The position numbers were made by a program, and so were the translations under genes. From CAYRQP01 sp964426545 (lineage in GTDB: Bacteria > Fermentibacterota > Fermentibacteria > Fermentibacterales > JCC-6): a stretch of DNA of 64,000 nt. Positions 1 through 8,850 of this stretch are shown here, piece after piece. Location of the stretch: positions 53,612 through 117,611 of the forward strand of contig CAYRQP010000005.1 of assembly GCA_964426545.1 (NCBI GenBank), in the 5' to 3' direction. The first letter of the stretch is position 1. Each line of letters begins with the position of its first letter. The notes beneath the pieces were generated by a model. It made no database searches, had not been told where the DNA came from, and worked only from the letters and a program-made list of their open reading frames with translations.

Positions 1-139
1 AGTGAGATGTTTATTCCGAGGAACGGCTTGAAAAGCAGAAATTACAGAAATTTGAAGAGATTTGGATAAATATGCGAATTATCCGCCAAACCGTCTATAA
101 AGTGGACAACTGAGTGGAAGGAATGACGTACGGTACCGG
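1..139. other. Left edge, no gene assigned
   Basis: No convincing gene is visible. On the plus strand a frame is open from 6 to a TGA at 111-113 and reads like a basic/acidic coiled C-terminus, but a TGA sits just before it at 3-5. A second frame is open from 1 to a TAA at 67-69. Either could be the tail of a gene that begins left of the window. The stretch near 128-140 has a GTACGGTACC-like palindrome related to repeats near 7,345 and 47,493. Confidence 0.3.
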
Positions 140-274
140 TTACTTTTTCCTGAGGAGCAGGAAAAGCATGGTGGCGATGCTGTCGAGGGACACGAGTCCC
201 GCGAGGACAAGATAGTCTCCGGGATTATTGTATCCGAACGCCAGCCTGAGTATCAGGAATATTATTGTTCCCAT
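140..274 (-). CDS. Small 44-residue membrane protein
   Basis: A 44-codon reading frame starts at an ATG (272-274) preceded on the minus strand by a strong AAGGAGG Shine-Dalgarno with about 7 bases spacing, and ends at TAA (140-142). The product begins MGTIIFLILRLAFG and ends MLFLLLRKK. It would form one or two short hydrophobic helices around a polar NNPGDY turn, with a basic C-terminal tail. I do not recognise a family. It is divergent from the mlaE-like gene. The good ribosome site and the hydrophobic, punctuated composition favour a real small protein, but no homology can be checked here. Confidence 0.6.
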   Translation of the reverse strand: MGTIIFLILRLAFGYNNPGDYLVLAGLVSLDSIATMLFLLLRKK

Positions 275-329
275 TGTCTAACCTCCTTACCTACACATAA
301 GATATAAATAACCCGCCAATATGACAAGT

Positions 330-358
330 TTGTTATTATTCATATATTTACATATTAT
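330..358 (+). promoter_or_regulatory. Putative sigma70-type promoter for the Mla operon
   Basis: TTGTTA (330-335) and TATTAT (353-358) are separated by 17 bases, in an AT-rich stretch about 45 bases upstream of the TTG start of the mlaE-like gene. Judged by eye only. Confidence 0.4.
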
Positions 359-401
359 GGATTGGGACGTAAACTGAAGTAAATCTGATGCAAGGGGTGT
401 T

Positions 402-1538
402 TTGGTTTCAGAGAAACATACTGTCGAAATATTAGGTACAACTTTCATTTTTCAAGGAATACTGGAAGCTGACGAAGCTCATCTGATTGAGTCCGCCCTT
501 GCAAAAAACCGCAGGGATATTATCAGGAAGAAAGAAGTGACAATAGATATGAGCGACTGCTCCGGTGCTGATACTGTGGCAGCAGTCGTAATCTATACTT
601 TTTGCAGGGAAGTGAAGCAGAAAGGTGTTAAAGTAACCACCATAGGTTTCACGGCTGACCTGAGAAATCTCTTCTCGTCCTTTGAAAGGCACGAGCAGTC
701 CGATCCCCCTGAGAAAAAGGACATTAGTCTCCGCAGGACTTTCGTGGGTATAGGGGAGATGGTATATGAACTCGGGAAGACACTCAAAGGACTGAATCTC
801 TTTCTTTTCGATGCTGTTAATGCACTTTATACGCTAATACTCAGCCCAAGGAAAATCCGCTGGCGGATGGTATTCTATTACATGGAGGAGGCCGGGCTCA
901 AGAGCCTTCCGATAGTCGCAACATTGACCTGGCTTATGGGGACTGTTCTGGGATATCAGGCAGGCTATCAGCTGAAGATGTTTGCGGCAGGTTCCTTTAT
1001 GCCTTCGATGATCGGTTACAGTATTACCTGGGAAATCGGCCCGATGCTTGCAGCTGTTCTCGTGGCAGGTCGCTCCGGCTCTGCATTTGCAGCTGAAATA
1101 GGTACGATGAAGGTGAGACAGGAAGTCGATGCCCTTAAAGTCATGGACTTCAGTCCCTTCGATTATCTCGTTACCCCGAAACTTGTTGCTCTTCTGTTTG
1201 TGATGCCGCTTGTAGTTCTAGTCGCCGACTGTGCTGGTATTGTCGGGGGGCTTCTGGCAGGGGGGGTATTCCTCGGTATGTCGGCTGACACATATCTGCA
1301 TTCCATCAGTCTATCCCTACTTCCGATTGATTTTCTCTGGGGTATGATGAAGGGGCTTGTTTATGCGATAATAATAGCCAATACCGGGTGTTATATCGGC
1401 ATGAGGGTCAGGGGCGGCGCTGCTGAGGTGGGAAGGGCAACTACCGGTGCTGTTGTCTACAGTATTTTTCTGGTTATTCTCGCAGATGCTCTACTCTCAC
1501 TGCTGTTCGTTCACATAAGACCGGGAATAAGTATTTAG
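402..1538 (+). CDS. mlaE: MlaE-type lipid ABC transporter permease with N-terminal STAS domain
   Basis: Inner-membrane permease of an MCE/Mla phospholipid transporter. Residues 1 to about 105 resemble a STAS/MlaB-like domain (VTIDMSDCSGADTVAAVVI), followed after a linker by the MlaE permease from about residue 140, with several hydrophobic spans and the conserved EIGPMLAAVLVAGRSGSAFAA region. In E. coli MlaB is a separate STAS protein, whereas here it appears fused to the permease, an arrangement known in other phyla. The start is a TTG with AAGGGG just upstream. The ATPase gene follows after one base, so the two are co-transcribed. The family is secure; transport direction and substrate are not shown by the sequence. 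Confidence 0.9.
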   Translation: MVSEKHTVEILGTTFIFQGILEADEAHLIESALAKNRRDIIRKKEVTIDMSDCSGADTVAAVVIYTFCREVKQKGVKVTTIGFTADLRNLFSSFERHEQSDPPEKKDISLRRTFVGIGEMVYELGKTLKGLNLFLFDAVNALYTLILSPRKIRWRMVFYYMEEAGLKSLPIVATLTWLMGTVLGYQAGYQLKMFAAGSFMPSMIGYSITWEIGPMLAAVLVAGRSGSAFAAEIGTMKVRQEVDALKVMDFSPFDYLVTPKLVALLFVMPLVVLVADCAGIVGGLLAGGVFLGMSADTYLHSISLSLLPIDFLWGMMKGLVYAIIIANTGCYIGMRVRGGAAEVGRATTGAVVYSIFLVILADALLSLLFVHIRPGISI

Positions 1539-1539
1539 T

Positions 1540-2313
1540 ATGCCAAAAAATAATTTAATAGCCGTTGAGAATCTCCAGGGGGGGTATGGTACGGGGGAGG
1601 ACAGGCATCTTGTCCTCGATGACCTGAACATGACTGTAAGAAAAGGTGAAATACTCGCAATTGTCGGGCCGAGTGGATGTGGTAAAAGCACGGTCATGCG
1701 TAATCTGATCGGTCTCGAGAAACCGTGGAAGGGGCGAATTCTCTTCGATGGAAGAGACATACATAAAACAGATGAAGCTCTGTCAGCGGCACGCAGGCGA
1801 TGGGGGATTACATTTCAATCCGGGGCTCTTCTAGGAAACCTGACGATTCTCGAAAATGTGATGCTTCCGCTTCAGGAATACACATCGCTCTCCCCATTTG
1901 AAATAAAACTCACTGCATATGAAAAACTGGAAACAGTCGGACTCGATACACTGGGGGCATCATATCCAATGGACATATCCGGAGGGCAGCAGAAGAGGGC
2001 GGGACTCGCACGGGCGATTGCACTCGACCCCGAAGTTCTCTTCTTCGATGAACCTTCAGCGGGACTGGATCCGATTACATCATCACGGCTTGATAACCTG
2101 ATAATCAAGATAAATAAAGTCTTCAATACAACAGTAGTGATAGTTACCCACGAACTTGCAAGTATCTATGCGATTTCCGACAGAGTGGTCATGCTCGACC
2201 CACTGGAAAAACGCATCATTGCAGAAGGACAGGCGACTGACCTTCGTGATAATTCTTCAGATGAACGGGTACTTGCATTCTTCAGACGCGAAGATATTTC
2301 AAAGAGAGGATAA
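1540..2313 (+). CDS. mlaF: MlaF-type ABC transporter ATPase
   Basis: Cytoplasmic ATPase that would energise the MlaE permease. Walker A is GPSGCGKST (residues 43-51), the ABC signature is SGGQQKR near residue 148, Walker B is VLFFDEPS, followed by the D-loop SAGLDP and the switch histidine in VIVTHE. The 257-residue length fits the MlaF/Ttg2A family. It begins one base after the mlaE stop and is followed after four bases by mlaD, a typical compact operon. Family assignment is firm. Confidence 0.93.
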   Translation: MPKNNLIAVENLQGGYGTGEDRHLVLDDLNMTVRKGEILAIVGPSGCGKSTVMRNLIGLEKPWKGRILFDGRDIHKTDEALSAARRRWGITFQSGALLGNLTILENVMLPLQEYTSLSPFEIKLTAYEKLETVGLDTLGASYPMDISGGQQKRAGLARAIALDPEVLFFDEPSAGLDPITSSRLDNLIIKINKVFNTTVVIVTHELASIYAISDRVVMLDPLEKRIIAEGQATDLRDNSSDERVLAFFRREDISKRG

Positions 2314-2317
2314 GATA

Positions 2318-3175
2318 ATGGCACAAAAAGCCAACAGGTTCCGGCTGGGACTTTTCTTTTCCATTGGTGTGCTGCTTCTGATTACCATCATTCTCTGGCT
2401 GACAGGGGGTTTCAAGCACAAAAAAGTTAAAACCTATGTCTGTTATTTCGAGTGGTCGGTACAGGGATTGAATGAAGGCGGGAATGTGCTTTACAACGGT
2501 GTTCCTGTGGGTAAGATAAAAACTATCGAAGTGGCTCCGGACGGAAATCTCGTGGAAGTGATAGTCGATATCGAGAAGAGCTTTACCGTTGGTCCAACGG
2601 TCGTTGCTACTCTGCAGATGACCGGAATTACCGGACTGAAATCGATGAATCTAAGCCATACGACGACAGGGGTATCACCACCCCATTACGAGTTCGCCGA
2701 ATACCCGGTCATTCCTGTTAGTCCGGGAGCCGTTCAGGCAGTCACAACTACATTCGAGCGAATCACAGAAATAATCCATGAGGTCAATTTCAAGGAAGTG
2801 GGTGAGGAGGTAACTACACTGCTTCACAATGTAAACACTATTCTCGACGGGGACATGATAGAGAATATAGAAGAATCCATCCTCCGGAACTCACAGAATC
2901 TCGATACTCTGCTTGTCACATATACCAAACTCGGCAGGGACCTTGATGCACTTATAGTCAACCTCGATGCACCGGAACTGGCAGGCAGCATCGATTCACT
3001 AATGACAAGAATAGACGGATTTATAGAACCGTTCGATAATTTCATGGTACAATTGAATGAGATTACGGTAGAGACCAATAATCTGATCGAGAGTATCAGG
3101 TTCATATTCGAAATACTGCAGAACGGTCCCGGAGAATTTATGATTCCGACTTCCGGAGAAGGAGTGTGGCAATGA
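2318..3175 (+). CDS. mlaD: MCE-domain (MlaD-like) lipid-binding protein
   Basis: Periplasmic substrate-binding component anchored by one N-terminal helix (residues about 8-28, LGLFFSIGVLLLITIILWL). The MCE domain follows (about 38-130), with the GLNEGGNVLYNGVPVGKI motif. The C-terminal half is predicted alpha-helical, as in MCE proteins. A longer frame runs upstream inside mlaF, but the ATG at 2318 lies directly after the mlaF stop with GAGAGGATAAG upstream and gives a proper membrane anchor, so I chose it. The stop overlaps the next gene by four bases (ATGA). Confidence 0.9.
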   Translation: MAQKANRFRLGLFFSIGVLLLITIILWLTGGFKHKKVKTYVCYFEWSVQGLNEGGNVLYNGVPVGKIKTIEVAPDGNLVEVIVDIEKSFTVGPTVVATLQMTGITGLKSMNLSHTTTGVSPPHYEFAEYPVIPVSPGAVQAVTTTFERITEIIHEVNFKEVGEEVTTLLHNVNTILDGDMIENIEESILRNSQNLDTLLVTYTKLGRDLDALIVNLDAPELAGSIDSLMTRIDGFIEPFDNFMVQLNEITVETNNLIESIRFIFEILQNGPGEFMIPTSGEGVWQ

Positions 3176-3804
3176 GATTGAAAATAACTACAGCAGTGAT
3201 AACGAGCATATCAATTCTGTCGATGTTCACGGGATGCATTACAGTCAATGTACCTATAGGCACTTCAAGTACTTCGCAGGTAGAAATCTGGAAAATAGAC
3301 TATCTACAGCCCGGTTCATGGGGATACACGACAGAGAAGATGATACGCATAGATGATTTCAGAAGCGTTAATTTTCTGAACAGTACGGAGATTGTGATTC
3401 AGCTATTCGACGGTACATTGAACATCGCCGAAACAGACATATGGGATACATTCCCCGGAAAGGCACTTCCTGATTTTCTTACGAGAGATATGCTGGCAGA
3501 CGGTTATTATGCCGGGGTTTTCAGGTCAGCAACCGTCCTCATCGAAGATATTACAGTCAACGGCTTCATCAGGCAGTTTGGCGGTAAGGTTACTTCCGAC
3601 GGCTGGGAAGCAGTACTCGACATCGATGTAACTGTCATCGATCCCGTTTATAGTACGATTATTCTGCAGAAGAATTACAGCACCCAGTATTCGCTTGAAA
3701 CTCCGAGTTATGCTGCTCTTGCTGAGGGGATGGGAATTCTCATCCAGATATTCTCAGAAGAATTACGGGGTGACATTTATTCGGCAATGCTGCCGGTCAG
3801 ATAA
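3172..3804 (+). CDS. ABC-type transport auxiliary lipoprotein (PqiC-like)
   Basis: A 210-residue lipoprotein with a signal peptide and lipobox MFTGC at about residues 19-23. The YYLEP-like opening of the family appears here as KIDYLQPG, and the centre has the region in which a promoter of lipid-transport complexes would dock. It resembles the ABC-transport auxiliary (DUF330/PqiC/LptE-like) lipoproteins that accompany MCE operons and sit in the outer membrane. The ATG at 3172 overlaps the mlaD stop and has GGAG upstream; a GTG at 3166 is a less likely start. Operon position supports the role; the sequence itself is divergent. Confidence 0.75.
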   Translation: MRLKITTAVITSISILSMFTGCITVNVPIGTSSTSQVEIWKIDYLQPGSWGYTTEKMIRIDDFRSVNFLNSTEIVIQLFDGTLNIAETDIWDTFPGKALPDFLTRDMLADGYYAGVFRSATVLIEDITVNGFIRQFGGKVTSDGWEAVLDIDVTVIDPVYSTIILQKNYSTQYSLETPSYAALAEGMGILIQIFSEELRGDIYSAMLPVR

Positions 3805-3909
3805 TCCCACGGCTGAATCTGTAGATAAGAACTAACCCCCTTGCGGAGCTTATTATATTATGATGGATTTGTTATTTGACTCTTTCACTAATACATATTC
3901 GGGAGATTT

Positions 3910-4827
3910 ATGAAACTATTCGGCAGAAAAGAAAAACAGAAAACACCGGTGCAGAAGGAACAGACGGCTCCACCGCAGGATGACCTGAATAACTACATAA
4001 TTGTCATTCTCGACAGTTGCCGCTTCGATACATTCATGGAAGCATCCCCGCAGACCATCATGAAACTCGGTGAAGTAGAGAAACGCTATAGTTATGCATC
4101 CTGGACTGCTCCTTCGCATTATAACCTTCTAATGGGTTTGATGCCTCATGTCAGCCCGAGCAATGTATTTGCATCTGAATACTACAAGGAGGATTTTCTC
4201 CGATTCAATGAAAGACTCGGGGCTGAGGGAGTCAGTTTTAAAAGCCTTGTACCCAAACTGTACCTACCAAGTTATCTGCGCAACTCTCTCGGGTACATCA
4301 CCCGGGGAATGGTATCGCTTCCGGTTCTGAACAGCTACACTCCGGTAAATACAGGCTTCGATTCGTGGAAACTGATGGACAAGCACAATGACATGATGGC
4401 AATGGTCGATGCAATGACCTTTTCCCCAAACCGCCCCAGTTTCTACCTACTGAATGTGGGGGAGACCCATTATCCGTATGCTCTTCCGAGCGAACCGAAG
4501 AATGAATGGCCCAGGATAAGCGGTGTTCATGGTGTCTTCAAGCATCTCGATGACCATATAGTCGGTGGGAAGCTGATCTCGGACAAGGATGCCCCGAAGT
4601 TCTTCGACCGGGAGCAATTGGACAGGCTGAAAGCACGGCAGGTCGAGACAGTCCGCTATTTAGACACTGTATTCGACAAACTGTTCGACATAGTCCCGAA
4701 GAACACATACATAACGGTAACATCCGACCATGGTGAACTTTTCGGTGAAAACGGGTACTTCGGGCATGGTCCGATATTCCACGAGAAAGTATTCGAAGTG
4801 CCTTTTTTAGAAGGCAAAATAAGGTAA
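3910..4827 (+). CDS. Sulfatase-like alkaline phosphatase superfamily protein
   Basis: A 305-residue protein of the alkaline phosphatase/sulfatase fold. Residues about 28-40 (YIIVILDSCRFDTF) give the first metal-binding strand, SWTAPSHYNLLMG holds the likely nucleophile region, and TSDHGELFGENGYFGHG near the C-terminus carries the Asp-His pair and a further His of the metal site. There is no signal peptide, and the N-terminus is lysine/glutamine rich, so it is probably cytoplasmic. Substrate cannot be read from sequence. It starts at ATG with GGGAG upstream, lies 105 bases after the Mla operon and 24 bases before htpG. It ends soon after the usual EVPF strand, so it is shorter than most sulfatases. 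Confidence 0.75.
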   Translation: MKLFGRKEKQKTPVQKEQTAPPQDDLNNYIIVILDSCRFDTFMEASPQTIMKLGEVEKRYSYASWTAPSHYNLLMGLMPHVSPSNVFASEYYKEDFLRFNERLGAEGVSFKSLVPKLYLPSYLRNSLGYITRGMVSLPVLNSYTPVNTGFDSWKLMDKHNDMMAMVDAMTFSPNRPSFYLLNVGETHYPYALPSEPKNEWPRISGVHGVFKHLDDHIVGGKLISDKDAPKFFDREQLDRLKARQVETVRYLDTVFDKLFDIVPKNTYITVTSDHGELFGENGYFGHGPIFHEKVFEVPFLEGKIR

Positions 4828-4851
4828 AATTAACAAAGGAGAAGACAGGCA

Positions 4852-6705
4852 ATGACAGAGCGTGTACGCAAACTGAAATTCAAATCTGAAACACAAAAAG
4901 TGCTTGACATAGTAATCAACAGTTTATACTCACACCCGGATATTTTTCTGCGGGAACTTATTTCCAACTCATCCGATGCACTGGACAAAGTGCGTTTCGA
5001 GATGCTCACGAATAAGAAACTCTCCACAAAAGAGGATCTGAAAATAACGATTATTCCCGATGCAGAAGCCGGAACACTCACGATAAGAGATAACGGCATA
5101 GGAATGACTGAGGATGAAATGGCAGACAATCTCGGTACAATAGCCGGTTCGGGCACCCGTAACTTTCTCGACAAGATAAAAGACAGCAAGAAAGAAGCAA
5201 CTCCGGAGATGATAGGACAGTTCGGTGTGGGTTTCTACTCATCATTTATGGTTGCCGACAGGGTAGAAGTATTCTCGAAAAGAGCCGGTTCGAAAGAAAC
5301 TGGTCATAAATGGTATTCCACCGGTCACGAGACTTTTAACATGAGGGCAGAAGAGAATGTTCCTGCTGGTACGAGTGTAGTTCTTTATCTCAAGGAAGAC
5401 ATGAAGGAATATGTCGAGAGTTACAGACTCCGCGAACTCGTCAAGAAGTACTCTGACTTCATTTCATATCCGGTTTTCATCGAAGTCGAAGATGAAACGG
5501 ACAAGGATCAGGTAAACACGGGGAAACCAATCTGGACCCGTTCAGAGGACGATGTCGAAGACGAAGAGTACAATGAATTCTACAAACATGCGACCTTCGA
5601 TGCACAGGAGCCGCTTTCCCGGCTCGTCTTCCACGCAGAAGGCGTAATGGAGTTCTACTCACTTCTTTTCATACCGTCACACAGGACGATGGAGATGCTC
5701 ATGCCTGATTACAAGACAGGCGTAAAACTCTATATCAAAAAGGTGATGATAAAGGAGGAAGCCGATGAGATTCTTCCGAAGTACCTCCGTTTTCTCAAAG
5801 GTGTGGTGGAATCGTCGGACCTTCCGCTGAATATCTCGCGCGAGACGCTTCAGAATAACAGGACAGTCAAAGCAATCAACAATGCCATAACGGGTAAAGT
5901 CCTGAACTGGCTTACGGACATGAAGAAAGATGATATCGAGAGATACACGAAGTTCTTCGAGAATTTCGGGGATTTCATCAAGGAAGGTGTTTACTCTGAC
6001 TATCAGCACAGGGAAAAACTTGCCAACCTTCTCCTCGTATGGACGAATAATAGTGGAGATGAGCGGAAGGGACTCGAAGAGATTGTTGAAGCGATGCCCG
6101 AGAAAACAGAAAAGATATTCTATATCACAGGGCTCGACAGGAAGGAACTGGCGAATTCCCCCTATCTCGAAGCAGCGGGAAAAGATGCTGAAGTAGTTCT
6201 TCTCGACAGCCCGATAGATGAATTTACTGTCGAAGCTCTCATGGAGTATAAGGGAAAGAAGTTTGTTTCGCTTTTGAAGGAGTCCGCGGAAGACGACCTG
6301 ACTGAGCAGGAGAAGGCTGAGAAGAAAACAGCTGAGGAAGCTTTTGCCGGCTTACTCGAATTCATGAAGGATCAGCTGGGTGACAAGGTCGAAGCAGTCA
6401 AGATTTCACCGCGTCTGAAAGACAGTCCGTGCATCATAGTGATGGACAAGAACGATGTGGGCGACATGTTCCGCAGGATGATGGCGACGATGGAGCAGGA
6501 AGTCCCGAAGCCCAAGCACATCCTTGAACTCAACCTGCAGCATCCGCTTTTGGAAAAACTCCAGAAGCTCTACGATGAGGATCGCTCGGGTGACGAATTG
6601 AAGACAATGATAACCACCGTCCACGCCCTTGCCCAGATATTCGCCGGCTCCCGCCCCGACAACCCCGCCGAGTTCGGCAAACTCATCACCAACCTCCTCC
6701 TCTAA
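4852..6705 (+). CDS. htpG: Chaperone HtpG (Hsp90)
   Basis: ATP-dependent cytosolic chaperone. The N-terminal GHKL ATPase shows RELISNSSDALDK, DNGIGMTEDE and GQFGVGFYSSFMVAD. The middle domain includes LPLNISRETLQ, and the dimerisation domain runs to residue 617, close to the normal length. The start ATG has AAAGGAG eight bases upstream. The 3' end overlaps a convergent gene by four bases. No heat-shock operator was identified. Assignment is secure. Confidence 0.97.
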   Translation: MTERVRKLKFKSETQKVLDIVINSLYSHPDIFLRELISNSSDALDKVRFEMLTNKKLSTKEDLKITIIPDAEAGTLTIRDNGIGMTEDEMADNLGTIAGSGTRNFLDKIKDSKKEATPEMIGQFGVGFYSSFMVADRVEVFSKRAGSKETGHKWYSTGHETFNMRAEENVPAGTSVVLYLKEDMKEYVESYRLRELVKKYSDFISYPVFIEVEDETDKDQVNTGKPIWTRSEDDVEDEEYNEFYKHATFDAQEPLSRLVFHAEGVMEFYSLLFIPSHRTMEMLMPDYKTGVKLYIKKVMIKEEADEILPKYLRFLKGVVESSDLPLNISRETLQNNRTVKAINNAITGKVLNWLTDMKKDDIERYTKFFENFGDFIKEGVYSDYQHREKLANLLLVWTNNSGDERKGLEEIVEAMPEKTEKIFYITGLDRKELANSPYLEAAGKDAEVVLLDSPIDEFTVEALMEYKGKKFVSLLKESAEDDLTEQEKAEKKTAEEAFAGLLEFMKDQLGDKVEAVKISPRLKDSPCIIVMDKNDVGDMFRRMMATMEQEVPKPKHILELNLQHPLLEKLQKLYDEDRSGDELKTMITTVHALAQIFAGSRPDNPAEFGKLITNLLL

Positions 6706-7271
6706 CGGTATTGAGCTAAGGATAATAAAAGTACCTGGCACCTTTTCTTATTACTATCTCCAGCGACAGCAGTGGTTCCGTTGTATGTTGAAGGAAGTTC
6801 TGTGTAGTCGCCGGTTGCAGGATCTGTTCTGTACAGGATATCATTCTGGATGATCATGAGGGCATCGCCGGCCCAACATAGGAACTGTGTTCCGACATAG
6901 GATCCCGGGATGGATTCCCAGTCTCCGTTCATCGGATCTATCCTGTAGATGTTTCCGATTTGAGCACTGTAAAGGAATTCATCGCTGGCAGCAAGTGCAT
7001 TTGTACCGTCCCAGGATTCTGAAAGCACCGTCCATGACCCATCCGCGGGATTCGCTTTGTAGAGTGTGTTACCCTGTATCGCAAAGAGTTCTCCGGAGTG
7101 CCCTACCATGAGTTCTGTTCCCGCCCAACTGCTGCTGAGGGTTGTCCAGCTGCCGTCGTGCGAATCCACATCATACAGGATATCACCATCGACAGCAAAA
7201 AGCTGATCCGCTGCTGCGGTTCCCACAAGCAACAGTAGAGTCGCAAGTATGAAATACCTCAATTTGTTCAT
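6702..7271 (-). CDS. Secreted propeller-like repeat protein, C-terminus formed by a repeat element
   Basis: Signal peptide MNKLRYFILATLLLLVGTAAA, then about four imperfect repeats of roughly 42 residues with the pattern ILY..D...GSWT.L..SW.GT, as in blades of a beta-propeller. The ATG at 7271 has GGAGAGAGA directly upstream; a longer frame to 7325 lacks a signal peptide at its start. The last 16 residues (from NKKRCQVL) are encoded by the GTGCCAGGCAC-type palindromic repeat, which also supplies the stop, so the original protein was probably longer. It is convergent with htpG and overlaps it by four bases. Function unknown; probably periplasmic or surface-exposed. Confidence 0.65.
   Translation of the reverse strand: MNKLRYFILATLLLLVGTAAADQLFAVDGDILYDVDSHDGSWTTLSSSWAGTELMVGHSGELFAIQGNTLYKANPADGSWTVLSESWDGTNALAASDEFLYSAQIGNIYRIDPMNGDWESIPGSYVGTQFLCWAGDALMIIQNDILYRTDPATGDYTELPSTYNGTTAVAGDSNKKRCQVLLLSLAQYR
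6727..6746. repeat. GTGCCAGGCAC-family palindromic repeat, copy 1
   Basis: AAAAGTACCTGGCACCTTTT is a near-perfect palindrome belonging to the same family as copies at 16,244, 16,296, 53,753 and 53,817. This copy lies just past htpG and forms the 3' coding end of the minus-strand propeller gene. Confidence 0.75.
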
Positions 7272-7334
7272 TCTCTCTCCTTCATCCGGTTGCATCGAAA
7301 CTCCGACTTCAGTACCGCACGTCACTTACTTATT

Positions 7335-7475
7335 GCATAGTCAGTACGGTACGGTACTTGTGCTAAGTGTCCTTCCACCTAGTTGGCGGATTTATTACAC
7401 TATTACATAGGGACATGACTTTAGTCGTGTCCCGTTGTTCTGTCTTGCTTTAGTCGTGTCCGCTTCGTGGGCATC
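7335..7475. repeat. Intergenic palindromic repeats (GTACGGTAC and GGGACA..TGTCCC types)
   Basis: The gap between two minus-strand genes holds a GTACGGTACGGTAC run near 7,345 and an inverted repeat GGGACATGAC-TTTA-GTCGTGTCCC at 7410-7433, followed by a second half copy (TTTAGTCGTGTCC) near 7,450. The GGGACAC/TGTCCC pair recurs at 15,290, 15,323 and 17,688. No gene is visible. Confidence 0.65.
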
Positions 7476-7490
7476 GAGAGGGTTGTCTGT

Positions 7491-8612
7491 TCATTCCGGC
7501 ATGTCCATCAGGAATATCTCATAGTAATACTCTGGGTTTTCCGAATATGCCATCATTCCGTATTCATCGATGATGAATTTCCAGAAGGGTGCATCATCAC
7601 CGGCTCCCTGAACTTCCGCGGTAAAGAGTAATTCTCCGGCCTGTGTGTATACATCGAACACGGGAGTGATTTCAGTTCCACGCTGCACCCAGATTCTGTC
7701 CGCAGCATCGACGCCGAGAGCGGATATCATGTATCTGTAAGGCTCGGGTTCATAGTCAATAACCACTCCCTGCGCGCCGATACTTCTCAACCAGTTCTCC
7801 ATCCAGAGCTTCTCGTCGTTGATTTCAGACTCGTTCTTGGCAACCGGTAAAAACTCGCGTGAGAACTCATTCAGAAGCTCCCCATCTTTGTTGAAAATCT
7901 GAACCATGTAATCTTCGGTGGAGCATGGAGCCATATAGACATTACCGGATCTGTCTGCCGTATAGACAGTACTGAAGAGCGAAGCCTTGAGAAGCTCTGT
8001 CAAATCCTGGGGATCGAAGGGGAATTCATCCTCATAGTATTTCACAGATGGTTCATTGTTTTCTTCGTATCGTCCTACATGAAAGAAACAGATGAGATTT
8101 CCGTCTATCATGTCGACGGTTAACTTAGAAGCGATGTAGGCATTGGAATCGGCACCAATCATGTTCATGGGAGGATTATTCGTGAATTCTGCCGAAAGCC
8201 CTTCCCATTCTCCATCCGGATAGAAGATGTGCATACCACCCTGCATCGGAGCGCAAACTGTGATCCTGCCGTCACCAAGGACTGCCATCGAGAAAGCCAT
8301 TGTAATCTCACCGGGACCGTTACCCGAGCGGGATATCTGCCGAATGAACTCACCGTCCGGGGAGAATACCCGAACACAGGAAGCAGCTCTGTCCAGCATG
8401 TAAATGTTGCCGTCAGGCCCGTGTCCGAGATCCTGGATAGTGCCGAACACGTAATTGGTGTCACCGAGGTCGACACCGATAGTGTTCACAATTTCGATGG
8501 GGATGCGGGTTTCGAGAGCATCAGTTACATGCTGATTATCCGATTCGTCCGCCGAAGTTCCGCAGGAGATGAGGATGAGGGATATCACTAGAGTACTGAG
8601 AATTTTCTTCAT
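7491..8612 (-). CDS. 6-bladed beta-propeller lipoprotein
   Basis: A 373-residue lipoprotein (MKKILSTLVISLILISC, lipobox LISC) followed by a 6-bladed beta-propeller of NHL-like type, seen in GTIQDLGHGPDGNIYMLD, CVRVFSPDGEFIRQI and SGNGPGEI. This family is common in FCB bacteria; its role is unknown, perhaps ligand or sensor functions at the cell envelope. It is a clear paralogue of the protein at 16,322-17,467: both share IVNTIGV(D/E)LGD(T/S)NYVFG near residue 45 and GSGPGE-like motifs. The upstream 238 bases separate it from a divergent gene and should hold both promoters. Confidence 0.85.
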   Translation of the reverse strand: MKKILSTLVISLILISCGTSADESDNQHVTDALETRIPIEIVNTIGVDLGDTNYVFGTIQDLGHGPDGNIYMLDRAASCVRVFSPDGEFIRQISRSGNGPGEITMAFSMAVLGDGRITVCAPMQGGMHIFYPDGEWEGLSAEFTNNPPMNMIGADSNAYIASKLTVDMIDGNLICFFHVGRYEENNEPSVKYYEDEFPFDPQDLTELLKASLFSTVYTADRSGNVYMAPCSTEDYMVQIFNKDGELLNEFSREFLPVAKNESEINDEKLWMENWLRSIGAQGVVIDYEPEPYRYMISALGVDAADRIWVQRGTEITPVFDVYTQAGELLFTAEVQGAGDDAPFWKFIIDEYGMMAYSENPEYYYEIFLMDMPE

Positions 8613-8850
8613 GTTGACCTTTCGTTATCTGTTTAGTAACAGATGTGTCTTTGCATGAAGTACCTGCAGTTTTCAACTTTATCGATATTTCTTTGGCTGA
8701 ATATACTCTTCATAAAAAGACACAGTCAAGAGACAATCTGCTGGAACCACTCTTCGTTCAGATATTAAAGATGTTCAACTTAATATGTCGTGATTCCCGG
8801 TGGTCATTATAATAATTAAATGATCTAGTTTTTAAATTGGAGATGACCGC

